A stretch of 37,141 nucleotides of DNA from an uncultured Paracoccaceae bacterium (GCA_937863185.1 CALMEG010000299.1:1-37141), one strand, 5' to 3'. Positions 1 through 9,248 are shown, counted from the first letter of the stretch. Made by a program: numbers and translations. Notes: generated by a model not told the origin, from the sequence alone.

Positions 1-264
1 AACGTAAGACGCGCCGATGCCGCCATATTCCTCGGGCACGGTCACGCCCAGAAGGCCCATTTCGCCCATTTCGCGGAAGATCTCCGGGTCGGTCTTTTCC
101 TCTCGGAAGGCGGCGATGACGCGGGGCTGCAGCTTTTCCTGCGCATAGGCGCGGGCCGCGTCGCGCAGCATCCGCTCTTCCTCGGTCAGTTGCAGATCAA
201 GGCGGAACGGGTCTTCCCAGTCGAAGCGCGACAGGTCGGGGGCGTCTTTGGGTTTCAGGGCCAT
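1..264 (-). CDS. gcdH: Glutaryl-CoA dehydrogenase, N-terminal part (runs off window)
   Basis: Only the first 88 codons are present; the gene continues beyond base 1. It starts at the ATG at 264-262, preceded on the minus strand by a GAGGA ribosome site. The translation begins MALKPKDAPDLSRFDWEDP, goes on with a short helical stretch (LTEEERMLRDAAR) and reaches VPEEYGGIGASYV. This is the N-terminal helical domain of the acyl-CoA dehydrogenase fold, and the FDWEDPF opening is typical of glutaryl-CoA dehydrogenase. The enzyme is an FAD flavoprotein that oxidatively decarboxylates glutaryl-CoA to crotonyl-CoA at the end of lysine and tryptophan breakdown. The catalytic Glu lies outside the window. 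The divergent LysR gene is the usual partner regulator. Family assignment is confident; the exact substrate rests on the N-terminal signature and context. Confidence 0.85.
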   Translation of the reverse strand, partial: MALKPKDAPDLSRFDWEDPFRLDLQLTEEERMLRDAARAYAQEKLQPRVIAAFREEKTDPEIFREMGEMGLLGVTVPEEYGGIGASYV

Positions 265-361
265 GGGTTTATCCTCGCATCTCTGGTTTGATGCTTTATG
301 CGCCTGTTCGACATGCTAATCCAACGCTATTCTTGCGATATACTATGCACGGAGCACATAT
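265..361. promoter_or_regulatory. Divergent gcdH / lysR promoter region with candidate LysR box
   Basis: This 97-bp region separates the two divergent starts. A TAT-N7-ATA dyad at 328-340 fits the LysR-type T-N11-A box. It overlaps a good -10-like hexamer, TATACT, at 339-344, upstream of the lysR ribosome site GGAG at 351-354. I infer that the regulator binds here to control itself and gcdH. I found no convincing -35 for lysR. The box is short and could occur by chance. Confidence 0.4.
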
Positions 362-1264
362 ATGGCCCTGCCGCGGCGCTATATCCCCTCGGTCAGTCTT
401 CTGGCCGCCTTCGAGGCGGTCTGCCGCACCGGATCGACGGCCGCCGCCGCGCGCGAACTGGACTTGACGCAAGGCGCCGTCAGCCGGCTGATCCAGAATC
501 TTGAAGGCCAGCTTGGTGTGACCCTGTTCCGGCGCGAACGCCGCCGCCTGCGCCCGACCGAACCCGCCCTTGCCTATGCCCGCGACGTGCGCAAGGCGCT
601 GGAGTTGATCGCCCGTGCCTCGCTCGGGCTGCGCGCCAATCCCGGCGGCGGCGTGCTGAGCCTTGCGATCCTGCCCACCTTCGGCACCCGCTGGCTTGCG
701 CCGCGGCTGGGCGGGTTTCTGGCCGCGCATCCGGGCGTGACGCTGAACCTTGGCACCCGGCTGCGGCCCTTCGATTTCGACACCGAAACCTTCGATGCCG
801 CGATTCATTTCGGCACCCGCATGTGGCCCGGCGCGCGGCATATCCCGCTTTTCGACGAACGGATCGTTGCCTGCTGCGCGCCCGGTTTCGCGGCCGAACA
901 CCGGATGACCGCACCGTCCGACCTGCGCGACCTGCCGCTTTTGCAGCTCGAGTCGCGGCCCAATGCCTGGGGGGCGTGGTTCGCCCACCACGGGCTTGAG
1001 GCGCCGCATACCCAGGGTATGCTGTTCGATCAGTTTGCGCCGATGATGCAGGCTGCTGTGCATGGTGTCGGCATTGCCCTTCTGCCCGAGTTCTTGGCCG
1101 GCCCCGAAATCCGCGACGGCCGCCTGATCCGCACCCCCGGCGATGTCGTGACGGGGGTGGGCAGCTACTATCTGGTCTGGCCCGAGGGGGCCGAGGTCAC
1201 TCCGCCGCTTGCAGCGTTCCGTGACTGGATCGCGGCCGAGGCGAAGGCGTCGGCAGGGGCGTGA
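362..1264 (+). CDS. LysR-family transcriptional regulator (GcvA/GcdR-like)
   Basis: This 300-residue protein has the standard LysR length. Residues about 8-66 form the winged helix-turn-helix (SLLAAFEAV, then AARELDLTQGAVSRLIQNLE, then LFRRERRRLRPT). The rest is a type-2 periplasmic-binding-like effector domain. The start at 362 is chosen because GGAG lies 7 bases upstream; an earlier start in another frame is not LysR-like. It is divergent from gcdH, and in other proteobacteria such a pair is a glutarate- or glutaryl-CoA-responsive activator with its target (GcdR). That role is inferred from position only. Its 3' end overlaps the convergent saccharopine-dehydrogenase-like gene by 68 bp. Confidence 0.88.
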   Translation: MALPRRYIPSVSLLAAFEAVCRTGSTAAAARELDLTQGAVSRLIQNLEGQLGVTLFRRERRRLRPTEPALAYARDVRKALELIARASLGLRANPGGGVLSLAILPTFGTRWLAPRLGGFLAAHPGVTLNLGTRLRPFDFDTETFDAAIHFGTRMWPGARHIPLFDERIVACCAPGFAAEHRMTAPSDLRDLPLLQLESRPNAWGAWFAHHGLEAPHTQGMLFDQFAPMMQAAVHGVGIALLPEFLAGPEIRDGRLIRTPGDVVTGVGSYYLVWPEGAEVTPPLAAFRDWIAAEAKASAGA

Positions 1265-2342
1265 CCTGGCCGGGCAGGTAGTAGCGGCCGAATTCGGTTT
1301 TCAGGAACGCGGCAAGATCGACCTGTTCCTGCCCGATGAAGCCCCGCCCCGGCAGGTGGCCGCTGCGCACCATGTCCAGCACCCCGCAGACCCCCGCCGC
1401 GGTGGTGATCTGGATCGCGCTCCAGTGTTTGCCCGCAACCTCGGCCGAAAGCGACTTGTTGAGGAACGAGACCTCGCGCAGCGCGCCGTCGATCATGCCG
1501 GTGGCCGTGCAGAACACCACCACCACGTCCTGATCGGTGCGGGGCAGGGCATGTTCGAAGATGTCCTTCAGAAGGTCGCGGCGGCGTTCAAGGCCAAGCC
1601 CGGTCAGCAAAAGCCGCAGGATGTCGCGGTGGCCGGGATAACGGATCGTGCGATAGCTGACGCGCCGGACCTTGCCCTCTAGGGTTTCGCCCAGGGTGCC
1701 CAGCCCGCCCGAGGTGTTGAAACATTCGTAATCCACCCCGTCGAGCGCGAAGCCCTCAAGATCCTCCAGCGGCGCAAGGCTGACCCGCTGCCCGCCCACC
1801 AGGGCCTCGCAGGGGTTGAGATATTCGTTGATCAGCCCGTCGGTCGACCAGGTCAGGTTGTATTTCAGCGCGTTGGTCGGATAAAGCGGCAGCGCGCCCA
1901 CCCGCAGCGAAAGCGTCTCGAGCGTGTCGAACTGCGCGGCCAGATGCGCGCCCACCATGCCGACAAAGCCCGGCGCCAGCCCGCATTGCGGCATCAGCAC
2001 CGTACCGGCTTCTTGCGCCAGGTCGCGCACCCGCGCGGTGCCCGCGACATCCTCGGTCAGGTCGAAATAATGCGCGTCGGCATTGCGCGCCGCTTCGGCG
2101 ATCACCGGCGTCAGGAAGAAGGGCGCGGCCGAGATCACCGCGTCGAACCCCGTCAGCCGGGGCGTCAGCGCGGCGGGGTCGTCCACCGCGATCTGCATCG
2201 TGGCAAGCCCTTCGGCACCGGCCTTCTGCAAGGCCTCGGCATGCTGATCGGCCAGCGTGACCTTGTAATGCGGCGAGGCGGCCAGAAGTGTCGCAATGGT
2301 GCTTCCGATCTTTCCGGCGCCGATGATGCAGATGTTCCACAT
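1197..2342 (-). CDS. Saccharopine dehydrogenase family protein
   Basis: A 381-residue cytosolic oxidoreductase. The ATG at 2342-2340 follows a GGGAGAAAG ribosome site; the longer open frame upstream is not protein-like. The N-terminus holds a Rossmann dinucleotide motif, GAGKIG (residues about 8-13), followed by an acidic strand end. The C-terminal half matches the saccharopine dehydrogenase C-terminal domain, with DYECFNTSGGLGTL and RYPGHRDILRLLL. Family members oxidise saccharopine to glutamate plus aminoadipate semialdehyde, and the nearby gcdH would act later in the same lysine route, but no lysine-ketoglutarate reductase is visible here. Related carboxynorspermidine-type reductases cannot be fully excluded. 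The last ~25 residues after FGRYY are Pro/Ser/Arg-rich and lie antisense to the lysR 3' end, so they look like a non-conserved extension. Confidence 0.8.
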   Translation of the reverse strand: MWNICIIGAGKIGSTIATLLAASPHYKVTLADQHAEALQKAGAEGLATMQIAVDDPAALTPRLTGFDAVISAAPFFLTPVIAEAARNADAHYFDLTEDVAGTARVRDLAQEAGTVLMPQCGLAPGFVGMVGAHLAAQFDTLETLSLRVGALPLYPTNALKYNLTWSTDGLINEYLNPCEALVGGQRVSLAPLEDLEGFALDGVDYECFNTSGGLGTLGETLEGKVRRVSYRTIRYPGHRDILRLLLTGLGLERRRDLLKDIFEHALPRTDQDVVVVFCTATGMIDGALREVSFLNKSLSAEVAGKHWSAIQITTAAGVCGVLDMVRSGHLPGRGFIGQEQVDLAAFLKTEFGRYYLPGQVTPLPTPSPRPRSSHGTLQAAE

Positions 2343-2495
2343 GGTTCTTTCTCCCTGCTCCCAGGAACAGGGTCGCGCCGGAAACCGCCGTAGTGAAGAG
2401 TCAAACACGCCGATTTGCTGCGTTCGGCGATGCAAAAATTGCCATGAAGCGGGCAAAGTGATGCATCTGGCCTACAGGGTGGCGGATCGGGCGGC

Positions 2496-5400
2496 TTAGT
2501 AGTCCCGCTCGAAATAGATCCCGACGCCGCTGTTCCCGTCCGATCCAAGCCGCCCCTTGGCCGTCAGGTTGCGCGTCACGTCGAGGTTGAGGTTGATCTC
2601 GGACTTGCCCTCGCTGTCCACCACCACATCGGTATAGATGTTCTCCGACAGGTATTTGCCCGCGCGCACCTGGGTGCCGCCATCCTCGCTTGTGCCGACA
2701 TCCAGATCGTCCAGCCCGAAACCGCTGCGCAGCTTGCTGACGATGCCCTCGCCGCCCTTGCCCGCCAGCGTCGCCACCGCCGAGGCAAGCTGGGCTGCCT
2801 GCAAGGGCGACAGGTTGGTCAGGCCCTTGTTGAACAGAAGCCGCGCCAGAACCTCTTCCTCGGGCAGTTCCGGAGAGGAGGTGAAGGTCAGTTCGGGTTC
2901 GGTGGCGTCGCCCTCGATGGTGATCGAGGTGGTGAACCCGTCCTGCTGGGTGGTGGCCACGAAACGGATCCAGGGGATCAGTGCGCCTTGCAGCGCGATC
3001 TTGCCCTCGTTCAGGGCAAAGCGTTTGCCCAGGATGTCCAGCCGCCCGCGGATCAGGCTGAATTCGCCGATCGGGGTCACGTTTTCGCTTGTGCCGGTGA
3101 TCCGCAGCGATCCGCCCAGTTCCGCGTCAAGCCCGCGCCCGCGCACGAAGATCTGCCGTGGCGCCGAGATCGTGACATCCAGCGGGTAAGAGGCAGAGGC
3201 GCCGCGCGGCCGCCCGGCCTCTGCGGTCTGGATCAGGCCGGCTCGCTGGCGGGTGTCGCGCACGGCGGCGGGTTCGTTCACATGGGTCATGTCGGGGATC
3301 GCGGCCACGCCGCCAAGCCCGGTCGAGGGTACGCGCAGCTCGGTCTCGGACAGGGTCAGATCGCCGGTGACCCGCGCCCCCCCGGCAAGCGGGCCGCTGA
3401 TCGAAAGCCCGCCCGAGACCTGCGTGTCGTAAAGATCCGGATCGCGCAGCCGCAGTGCCTCCAGCGTGATTTGCAGATCGCCACTATAGGGCGCGCTCAG
3501 GCTGACGGGGCCGGAAAGGCGCAACGTCCCGCCGGTGGAAAGCTGCCCGGTGCCGGTGATCGCGGCCTGCCCGCCCGCAAGGGCCACGCCCAGGTCCAGA
3601 TCGTCCAGCTTCAGCCCCAGCGTCGGCGCGACAAGCCGCGCATTCGCGGCCTCGATCCGGCCCGAAAGCGCGCCAAGCCCCGGCGCGCCGCGCATCCGCA
3701 GATCGAAGCTGAGCGGCCCCTGGACCGAGCGGGGGGCGATGAAGGCATTGGCAAGCGCGGTCTCGGCGCTGCCGGAAATGCCCAGATCCGTATCCGCGAA
3801 ATCCAGCGCGACCCGCCCGGCCAGTTTCGCGTTGCTGTTGCCCGGCCCCGTGCCCGCCAGATCCACCTGATAGGCCGTCCCGTCATCGGTGATCGTGCCG
3901 CCAAGCGTGACCGGGCCGGGAAAGCCCGGCGCCAGAAGGGCCGCATTGGCCAGTTGCGCATCGACCGTGATCCTGCGGCTGTTCTCGTCGATCACGCCTT
4001 CGGCGGTGGCGTCAAGCTGCGGGTTTTTCAGCGTGAGGTTTTGCAGCCGGATGCGTCCGCCGCGCTCTTCGGCAAGGATCGACAGCCGGGTCTCTCCGGC
4101 CAGAACGCGGTCGATCTCGGTCTGGCCGATGGCAAGGCCGCTGCCCGTCCCCTCCAGCGTGATCAGGCGCGCGCCGTCCTTCTCGGTCAGGCCGGCATCG
4201 GCCACAAGCGTCCCGCGCCAACGCGGATCGAGAACGCGAAGATTGCCCAGCCGGGCCGAGGCCGTCAGGTCGCTTGCCCCGCTGCGGATTACGCCCTGCG
4301 CCGTGCCGCTGAGCGATTGCGCCGCAATATCCAGCCCGCGCAGCGTGATCCCGGTTTCATCCCGCCGCGCCGAAAGCGCGATCCGGGATTCTCCGGCCAG
4401 AAGTCCGTCAAGCTGCGGCTGATCAAGGCGCAGATCGGTGCCGGCAACCTCTGCCACGGTATCAAAAGCGCCGGTCAGCACGGCATATTCGCCCTCGACC
4501 GTGCCGGTCAGGCGGCCGCCAAGCGGGCGCCCGGCAAGCGCGGACAGATAGCCAAGCGCCGAATGGCGCAGATCGGCCTTGCCCGAGATCGTCAGGTCCG
4601 AGTCAAGCCCGCGCACCGTCAGCCCGCCGGTCAGCCCGTATCCGCGCCCGGTGGCATGCAGCCGGGGCAGGCGCAGCGCATCGCCATCCTGCCAGAAGAA
4701 CACCGAACGGCCGGACAGGAACGGCCCCACCGCATCGGCAAGGGCGGGGTCGGCCATCTCGATCCCGCTTGCGGTCATGTCCACGGTGCCGCCGATCGTG
4801 GCGGGCCGGCCCGCCGGCTGTGCGATACGGCCCGATCCCGACAGGCGCAGGGCAAGGATCTGCGCCTCGGCGCGGCGCAGTCCGACGACACGGCCGTCCA
4901 GCTTCCAGCCATCGCTTGCCTGCTTGTCGTAATCCAGCCGCAGATCCGCGGACCGCACCCAGGTCTTGTCGCCCGCCAGGGGCAGCAGCACCTCGCGCCC
5001 GTTGCCCAGACCCACCTGCACATCCAGCGCAAGCCGTTCCGGCAGGCCCGTCGGCAACAGCGTGACCGAGCCCGACAGATCCAGCGCCTCGCTGTCCACG
5101 CTCAGCACCGGAAGGCTGATGCGGCCGGTGGGTTCGCGCGCGCCCTCGGCCAGAAGCGCGACCTGATCGCCGAAGAAATCCTGATATTCGGGCGGCAGAA
5201 GCGGCGCGATATCGCCCGACAACTCGGCCCGGAAGCTGCGTTCGGCGGGCGTGTCCGGCGCGGCATCGGGCGCGGTCACGGCCCGCAATTCGACCTTGCC
5301 CGACAGGCGCGGGGTGTCATCGGTCGTCAGGTGGATGTCCGAGGTGAAATCGTCGATCGGGCCGGTACCGGCCACAGCAAGCGTGATGGCGGGCCGCCCC

Positions 5401-6083
5401 GGCAGGCCGATCAGGTTCGCGGCGATGCCGTCCTCTCCTTCGGACACCAGAAGATCCAGGGCCAGTTCGCGGCTGGCATTGGCATAGGCGCCGTTCAGCG
5501 ACAGCGTGCCCTCAGGGCCGTCGATGCGCTGCGCGCTCAGCGTGGCCTTGCCCTCGCCCCCGGCAAGTTCCAGCGCCCCCGAGAGCGAGATTTCGGCCGC
5601 CTGACCGAAAAGCGCCTCGCCAAGCGTCACGCGGCCGGCCTCGATCTTGCCGATATTGACCGAGACGGGCAGCTCCGGCAGCGCGAAGGGCTTCACCTCG
5701 GGCGCGGCGCCGGTGTCGCCGGGCGCCGCGACGGGCAGGCGCGGCCAGTCGATGGATTTCGCGGAAAGTTCCTCGATCTCGATCCTGCCTGACAGCAGGG
5801 CAGAGCGCGACCACGAGATCGCGCCATCGGTGATCGTCAGCCACACGCCCGCGTCATCGGCGATGCTCAGGCTGTCGAAAGTTGCGCGCGACGAAAGCGC
5901 CCCCGCAAATCCGTCAAGGCGGATCGCGCGGCCGGCAGCGGACAGGTTGTCCTCAAGAAGGCCGGTCAGGTAATCGCGGTCACGCGTTGTCTGTTCCGTG
6001 GTGGCGGGCGCGGCCGGTGCCTCTTGCGCGGCGGCGTAGCCTGCGCAGACCAGAAGCGGAAGGGCAAGGATCAGTCCGCGCAT
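2496..6083 (-). CDS. tamB: Translocation and assembly module subunit TamB
   Basis: A 1195-residue AsmA/DUF490-type protein. It opens with a hydrophobic signal or anchor segment (residues 1-19, ending GYAAA) followed by long repeats of short beta strands rich in Gly, Asp, Leu and Thr, as expected for the TamB beta-groove. The C-terminal TamB domain is recognisable: the stretch FTSSPELPEEEVLARLLFNK sits about 130 residues from the end, and the protein ends IYFERDY. TamB spans the periplasm from the inner membrane and works with TamA in outer-membrane protein assembly and, in current models, phospholipid transport. Its start ATG shares one base with the tamA stop (TGATG at 6085-6081), so the two are translationally coupled. 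Confidence 0.95.
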   Translation of the reverse strand: MRGLILALPLLVCAGYAAAQEAPAAPATTEQTTRDRDYLTGLLEDNLSAAGRAIRLDGFAGALSSRATFDSLSIADDAGVWLTITDGAISWSRSALLSGRIEIEELSAKSIDWPRLPVAAPGDTGAAPEVKPFALPELPVSVNIGKIEAGRVTLGEALFGQAAEISLSGALELAGGEGKATLSAQRIDGPEGTLSLNGAYANASRELALDLLVSEGEDGIAANLIGLPGRPAITLAVAGTGPIDDFTSDIHLTTDDTPRLSGKVELRAVTAPDAAPDTPAERSFRAELSGDIAPLLPPEYQDFFGDQVALLAEGAREPTGRISLPVLSVDSEALDLSGSVTLLPTGLPERLALDVQVGLGNGREVLLPLAGDKTWVRSADLRLDYDKQASDGWKLDGRVVGLRRAEAQILALRLSGSGRIAQPAGRPATIGGTVDMTASGIEMADPALADAVGPFLSGRSVFFWQDGDALRLPRLHATGRGYGLTGGLTVRGLDSDLTISGKADLRHSALGYLSALAGRPLGGRLTGTVEGEYAVLTGAFDTVAEVAGTDLRLDQPQLDGLLAGESRIALSARRDETGITLRGLDIAAQSLSGTAQGVIRSGASDLTASARLGNLRVLDPRWRGTLVADAGLTEKDGARLITLEGTGSGLAIGQTEIDRVLAGETRLSILAEERGGRIRLQNLTLKNPQLDATAEGVIDENSRRITVDAQLANAALLAPGFPGPVTLGGTITDDGTAYQVDLAGTGPGNSNAKLAGRVALDFADTDLGISGSAETALANAFIAPRSVQGPLSFDLRMRGAPGLGALSGRIEAANARLVAPTLGLKLDDLDLGVALAGGQAAITGTGQLSTGGTLRLSGPVSLSAPYSGDLQITLEALRLRDPDLYDTQVSGGLSISGPLAGGARVTGDLTLSETELRVPSTGLGGVAAIPDMTHVNEPAAVRDTRQRAGLIQTAEAGRPRGASASYPLDVTISAPRQIFVRGRGLDAELGGSLRITGTSENVTPIGEFSLIRGRLDILGKRFALNEGKIALQGALIPWIRFVATTQQDGFTTSITIEGDATEPELTFTSSPELPEEEVLARLLFNKGLTNLSPLQAAQLASAVATLAGKGGEGIVSKLRSGFGLDDLDVGTSEDGGTQVRAGKYLSENIYTDVVVDSEGKSEINLNLDVTRNLTAKGRLGSDGNSGVGIYFERDY

Positions 6084-7888
6084 CAGAACGCCTGCCCGAT
6101 GCCGATATAGATCTGCACGCCTTCGCCCGTATCGCCGCCGACCGGCCCCGCGACATCAAGCCGGATCGGCCCGATCCCGGTATTGTAGCGCAGCCCCAGC
6201 CCGGCGCCGGCATGCCAGTCGCCTGAATCGTCGAAGAAATCCACCGCGCCCACATAGCCCGCGTCGTAGAACGCCACGAGGCCGATCTTGTCGGTCACAT
6301 CGGCGCGCATCTCGCCCGAAAGGGCAAGGAACCGGGTGCCGCCGCTGCGTTGTGCCCCGCCGCGCAGCACATTGACGCCAAGCGACTGGTAGGGCTGGCC
6401 GCGCACCGTGCCGCCGCCGCCCGAATAGAACAGGTATTCGCGCGGTGTCTCGATCAGGTCCGCTCCGAAGACGGCCCCCACCTGCGCGCGCGCCGCAAGC
6501 ACGAACCTGTCGGACTCGCCAAATCCTCGATAGGCCCGGAAATCGCCCTTGATCTGCCCGCCCGACCCGGTGGTGCCGAAACCCAGGAAGGGGGTGGCCA
6601 CGGCCTCACCGTAATAGCCCTCGGTGGCGTCAAGCGGGTTGTCGCGGTTGTCCCATGTCAGCGCGATGGGCAGGGCAAGTTGCTCGAAGGTGCGCCTCGT
6701 GCCGTTCTCGCGCACTTTTGAGATGGCGTATTTCAGCCCGATCTCGGCGGTCAGCCGCGGGTTGACGATATGGGTGAAGCCGATCCCGAAGGAAAAGTTG
6801 TCAGAGCGGTAATCGACCTCGTCAAGCGCCGAAAGCTCGGTCTCGATGAAGGCCGAGGTGTCGGGCGACAATGTGGCCGGCCGGTCGATCCGCGCGCCAA
6901 GCGTGTAATCCGCCCCGCCGGTCGACCCGCCGATCCCCGAGATTTCGCCGTCAAGGCGCAGCCGTTCCCCGCCCCCCATGAGATTGCGGTGCAGCCAGTA
7001 GCCCGACAGCGCCAGCCCGTCGAGGCTGGACAGTTCCGCCCCGAACCCGATGCGGCGGGGCTTTTCCTCGACCACGACCAGTTCGGCATCCAGCGACGGG
7101 CCGGGCGAGACGGATTCCGCCTCGGTCAGGGTGACCGAACTGAAGATTCCCGTGCGGCGCAGGCGCGCGCGCACCTGATCCAGCTTTTCGGGGTCGAACA
7201 CCTCTCCGGTGGGAAAGCCCGCGATCTTTTCCAGCCGCCGGGTTCTGAGCCGCTCGTTCCCGTTGATATGCAGCGTGCCGAAGGTGACGCGCGGGCCGGG
7301 CGCAAGCGCGATATCGGCGGCAAGGGTGCTGGCGCGATGATCGGCGGTGATGCGTTGCGCGCTGCCCTCGGCCTTGGCATGGCCCTGGTTGCGCCAACCC
7401 TCGACCCCCGCCGTGGCGGCATCGACGATCGTGCCGGAAAGCGCGGGTTCTCCGGCGGCATAGCCTTCGGGAAGCTCGGTCTCGGGCGCCACCGGCGCGA
7501 TTTGCGCGCGCGCGAAGGAAAAGCGCGGGCCGGGCGTCACCCGGATATCCACCGCGCGGATCGTCGCGGGCGCATCGAGCGGCGGGATCGCGCTTGCCTC
7601 GCGCCCGTCGATGCGGATCGAGATGGTGCCCGAATAGTAGCCCTCGGAATAAAGCGCCCCGAGGATGCGGGCGTAATCGGCGCGCGCCGCGGCGAAAAGA
7701 TTCTGCACGTCGACGGTTTCGGCGCTGCCCGCCTCGCGCGTCAGCGAGGCCGCGGCCAGCACGTCGTGCAGATCCTTGTCCGCGCCAGGGGTCTCGAAGG
7801 TCAGCCGGTCAAGCGCATGGGCAGCCTGCGCCATCAGCACACCAAGCGCGATGGCCGACAAAAGCCGCTTTCCATGTGACAAGACCAT
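6083..7888 (-). CDS. tamA: Outer-membrane assembly factor TamA (Omp85 family)
   Basis: A 601-residue protein. I start it at the ATG at 7888-7886, after a GGGGGTGAC stretch, because the translation then opens with a clean signal peptide (basic KR, hydrophobic core, AHA cleavage near residue 25). The longer open frame runs back through the intergenic region and is not protein-like. Three POTRA-like modules are expected in the first half; INGNERLRTRRLEKIAGFPTGEVFDPEKL is a typical POTRA segment (quoted as one block here only to locate it near residues 208-236). The second half is a 16-strand Omp85 barrel ending in Phe, the usual outer-membrane insertion signal. Partner of the coupled downstream tamB. 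Confidence 0.94.
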   Translation of the reverse strand: MVLSHGKRLLSAIALGVLMAQAAHALDRLTFETPGADKDLHDVLAAASLTREAGSAETVDVQNLFAAARADYARILGALYSEGYYSGTISIRIDGREASAIPPLDAPATIRAVDIRVTPGPRFSFARAQIAPVAPETELPEGYAAGEPALSGTIVDAATAGVEGWRNQGHAKAEGSAQRITADHRASTLAADIALAPGPRVTFGTLHINGNERLRTRRLEKIAGFPTGEVFDPEKLDQVRARLRRTGIFSSVTLTEAESVSPGPSLDAELVVVEEKPRRIGFGAELSSLDGLALSGYWLHRNLMGGGERLRLDGEISGIGGSTGGADYTLGARIDRPATLSPDTSAFIETELSALDEVDYRSDNFSFGIGFTHIVNPRLTAEIGLKYAISKVRENGTRRTFEQLALPIALTWDNRDNPLDATEGYYGEAVATPFLGFGTTGSGGQIKGDFRAYRGFGESDRFVLAARAQVGAVFGADLIETPREYLFYSGGGGTVRGQPYQSLGVNVLRGGAQRSGGTRFLALSGEMRADVTDKIGLVAFYDAGYVGAVDFFDDSGDWHAGAGLGLRYNTGIGPIRLDVAGPVGGDTGEGVQIYIGIGQAF

Positions 7889-8091
7889 GTCACCCCCCCC
7901 GAAACACACAGGGACAAATTCGCAGCTAATCCGCGCCTTGACCAGAGGTCCGGGCGGTTTTGTCCCGCTTCTTTTCCCGACACGCGCGAATGTGAAGGCC
8001 CCCAAGGGCCGCGTCACGGTGTCCGGACGGTCGGTGGCTGCGGGAAATCCTGTGCAAAACAGGCTCTGTTGCAGCCGAAAACGGGGCCGGC

Positions 8092-8634
8092 CTAGCGGTG
8101 CAGAACCGCGCCGAAGATGTGATCCATCGGGCCCGACAGATAGATCGCCAGCCATTTCGAGTAACGCTCGGGGTGGCGTTTCACATCGGCAACCAGATCG
8201 TAAAGCCCGATCCAGCGGGTTTCTGCCACCTCGTCGGGATTCGGGCGGATCGGCATGTCCCGCCCGGCATAGGCCAGGTAGATATCGACGACCTCATGCT
8301 CGATCAGCCCGCCGCCGACATCGGCGCGATATTCCAGGCGGTCGGCATGGGCGGGATAAAGCCCCTCGATGCCCAGCTCTTCGCGCAGGCGGCGGATGGC
8401 GCAATCCTCGGGGCGCTCGTTCCAGTGCGGATGGGTGCAGCAGGTATTGGCCCACAGCCCGGCCGAGTGATACTTGCCCGCCGCCCGGCGCTGGATCAGC
8501 ACCTTTTCCCCGTCCAGCACGAAGATGGACACCGCCTTGTGGCGGAGTCCTTTGCGATGCGCATCAAGCTTGTCGACGGGAACAAGCGTGTCGCCTATCC
8601 AGGCGGGAATCGGTTCGGTCATTCGCGGTGCCAT
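8092..8634 (-). CDS. idi: Isopentenyl-diphosphate delta-isomerase, type I
   Basis: A 180-residue Nudix-fold enzyme that interconverts isopentenyl and dimethylallyl diphosphate in the cytosol, supplying carotenoid, quinone and, in phototrophs, bacteriochlorophyll synthesis. Visible signatures are NTCCTHP (residues about 63-69) with the catalytic Cys and metal-binding His, the Nudix helix RRLREELGI, and EHEVVD, which contains the second catalytic acid. Length matches bacterial type I enzymes. ATGs at 8634 and 8622 are both possible; neither has a strong ribosome site, and TTG at 8652 is less likely. It lies 203 bp upstream of tamA on the same strand. Confidence 0.93.
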   Translation of the reverse strand: MAPRMTEPIPAWIGDTLVPVDKLDAHRKGLRHKAVSIFVLDGEKVLIQRRAAGKYHSAGLWANTCCTHPHWNERPEDCAIRRLREELGIEGLYPAHADRLEYRADVGGGLIEHEVVDIYLAYAGRDMPIRPNPDEVAETRWIGLYDLVADVKRHPERYSKWLAIYLSGPMDHIFGAVLHR

Positions 8635-8709
8635 ATCGTTGCGCCGCCGCAAGACTGGCCCGCGGCGGCGCGTGATGTCACTTGGTCAGCTTGTCCCTGA
8701 GGCAGCTTG

Positions 8710-8732
8710 CCGCGCCCTTCGGACGGGCGCGG
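8710..8732 (-). terminator. Hairpin downstream of secB, possible terminator
   Basis: An 8-bp GC stem (ccgcgccc / gggcgcgg, 7-base loop) begins 9 bases after the secB stop. No T-run follows, so it may only be an mRNA-stabilising hairpin. Confidence 0.35.
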
Positions 8733-8741
8733 GGCCGGATC

Positions 8742-9248
8742 TCAGGACAGGGTCGGCTGCTCGGTCTTCTGCGCCTCGGCGCGGCGGGCCAGCTCGGCGC
8801 GGTAGAGCGCCATGAAATCCACCGTATCGAGGTTGAAGGGCGGGAAACCGCCATCGCGCGTCACGTCCGAGACGATCCGGCGCACGAAGGGGAACAACTG
8901 GCGCGGGCATTCGATCAGAAGGAAGGGGTGCAGCTGCTCTTCCGGCACGCCCTCGATATGGAAGATCCCGCCATAATCGAGTTCCAGCAGGTAAAGCGGA
9001 GAATTCGTGGCCTTGTTCGTCGAGGTGATCTTGAACTTGGTGATGACGTCATACTGGTGATCGGCCGCGCGCTTGCGCGCATCGAGGCTGACCTGCACCT
9101 GCATGTCGGGTTGCACTTCGCCCGATTGCAGGCCCTTCTGCGCCACCACGTTCTCGAAGGACAGATCGCGCACGAATTGCGCCAAAATGTTCATCTTGAC
9201 CTGCGGCTGCGCGGGGGCGGCACCGTTCCCGTTGGTTTCTTCGCTCAT
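8742..9248 (-). CDS. secB: Protein-export chaperone SecB
   Basis: A 168-residue protein of typical alphaproteobacterial SecB length. The ATG at 9248-9246 is preceded by GGAG at a good distance. The family core is clear: ILAQFVRDLSFEN near residues 20-32, then LELDYGGIFHIE and LIECPRQLFPFVRRIV, where the Pro and acidic surface bind SecA. SecB forms a cytosolic tetramer that keeps precursors unfolded and hands them to SecA. The low-complexity acidic/Asn/Gly N-terminus and Gln-rich C-terminus are normal for the group. It lies 66 bp downstream of fxsA on the same strand. Confidence 0.97.
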   Translation of the reverse strand: MSEETNGNGAAPAQPQVKMNILAQFVRDLSFENVVAQKGLQSGEVQPDMQVQVSLDARKRAADHQYDVITKFKITSTNKATNSPLYLLELDYGGIFHIEGVPEEQLHPFLLIECPRQLFPFVRRIVSDVTRDGGFPPFNLDTVDFMALYRAELARRAEAQKTEQPTLS

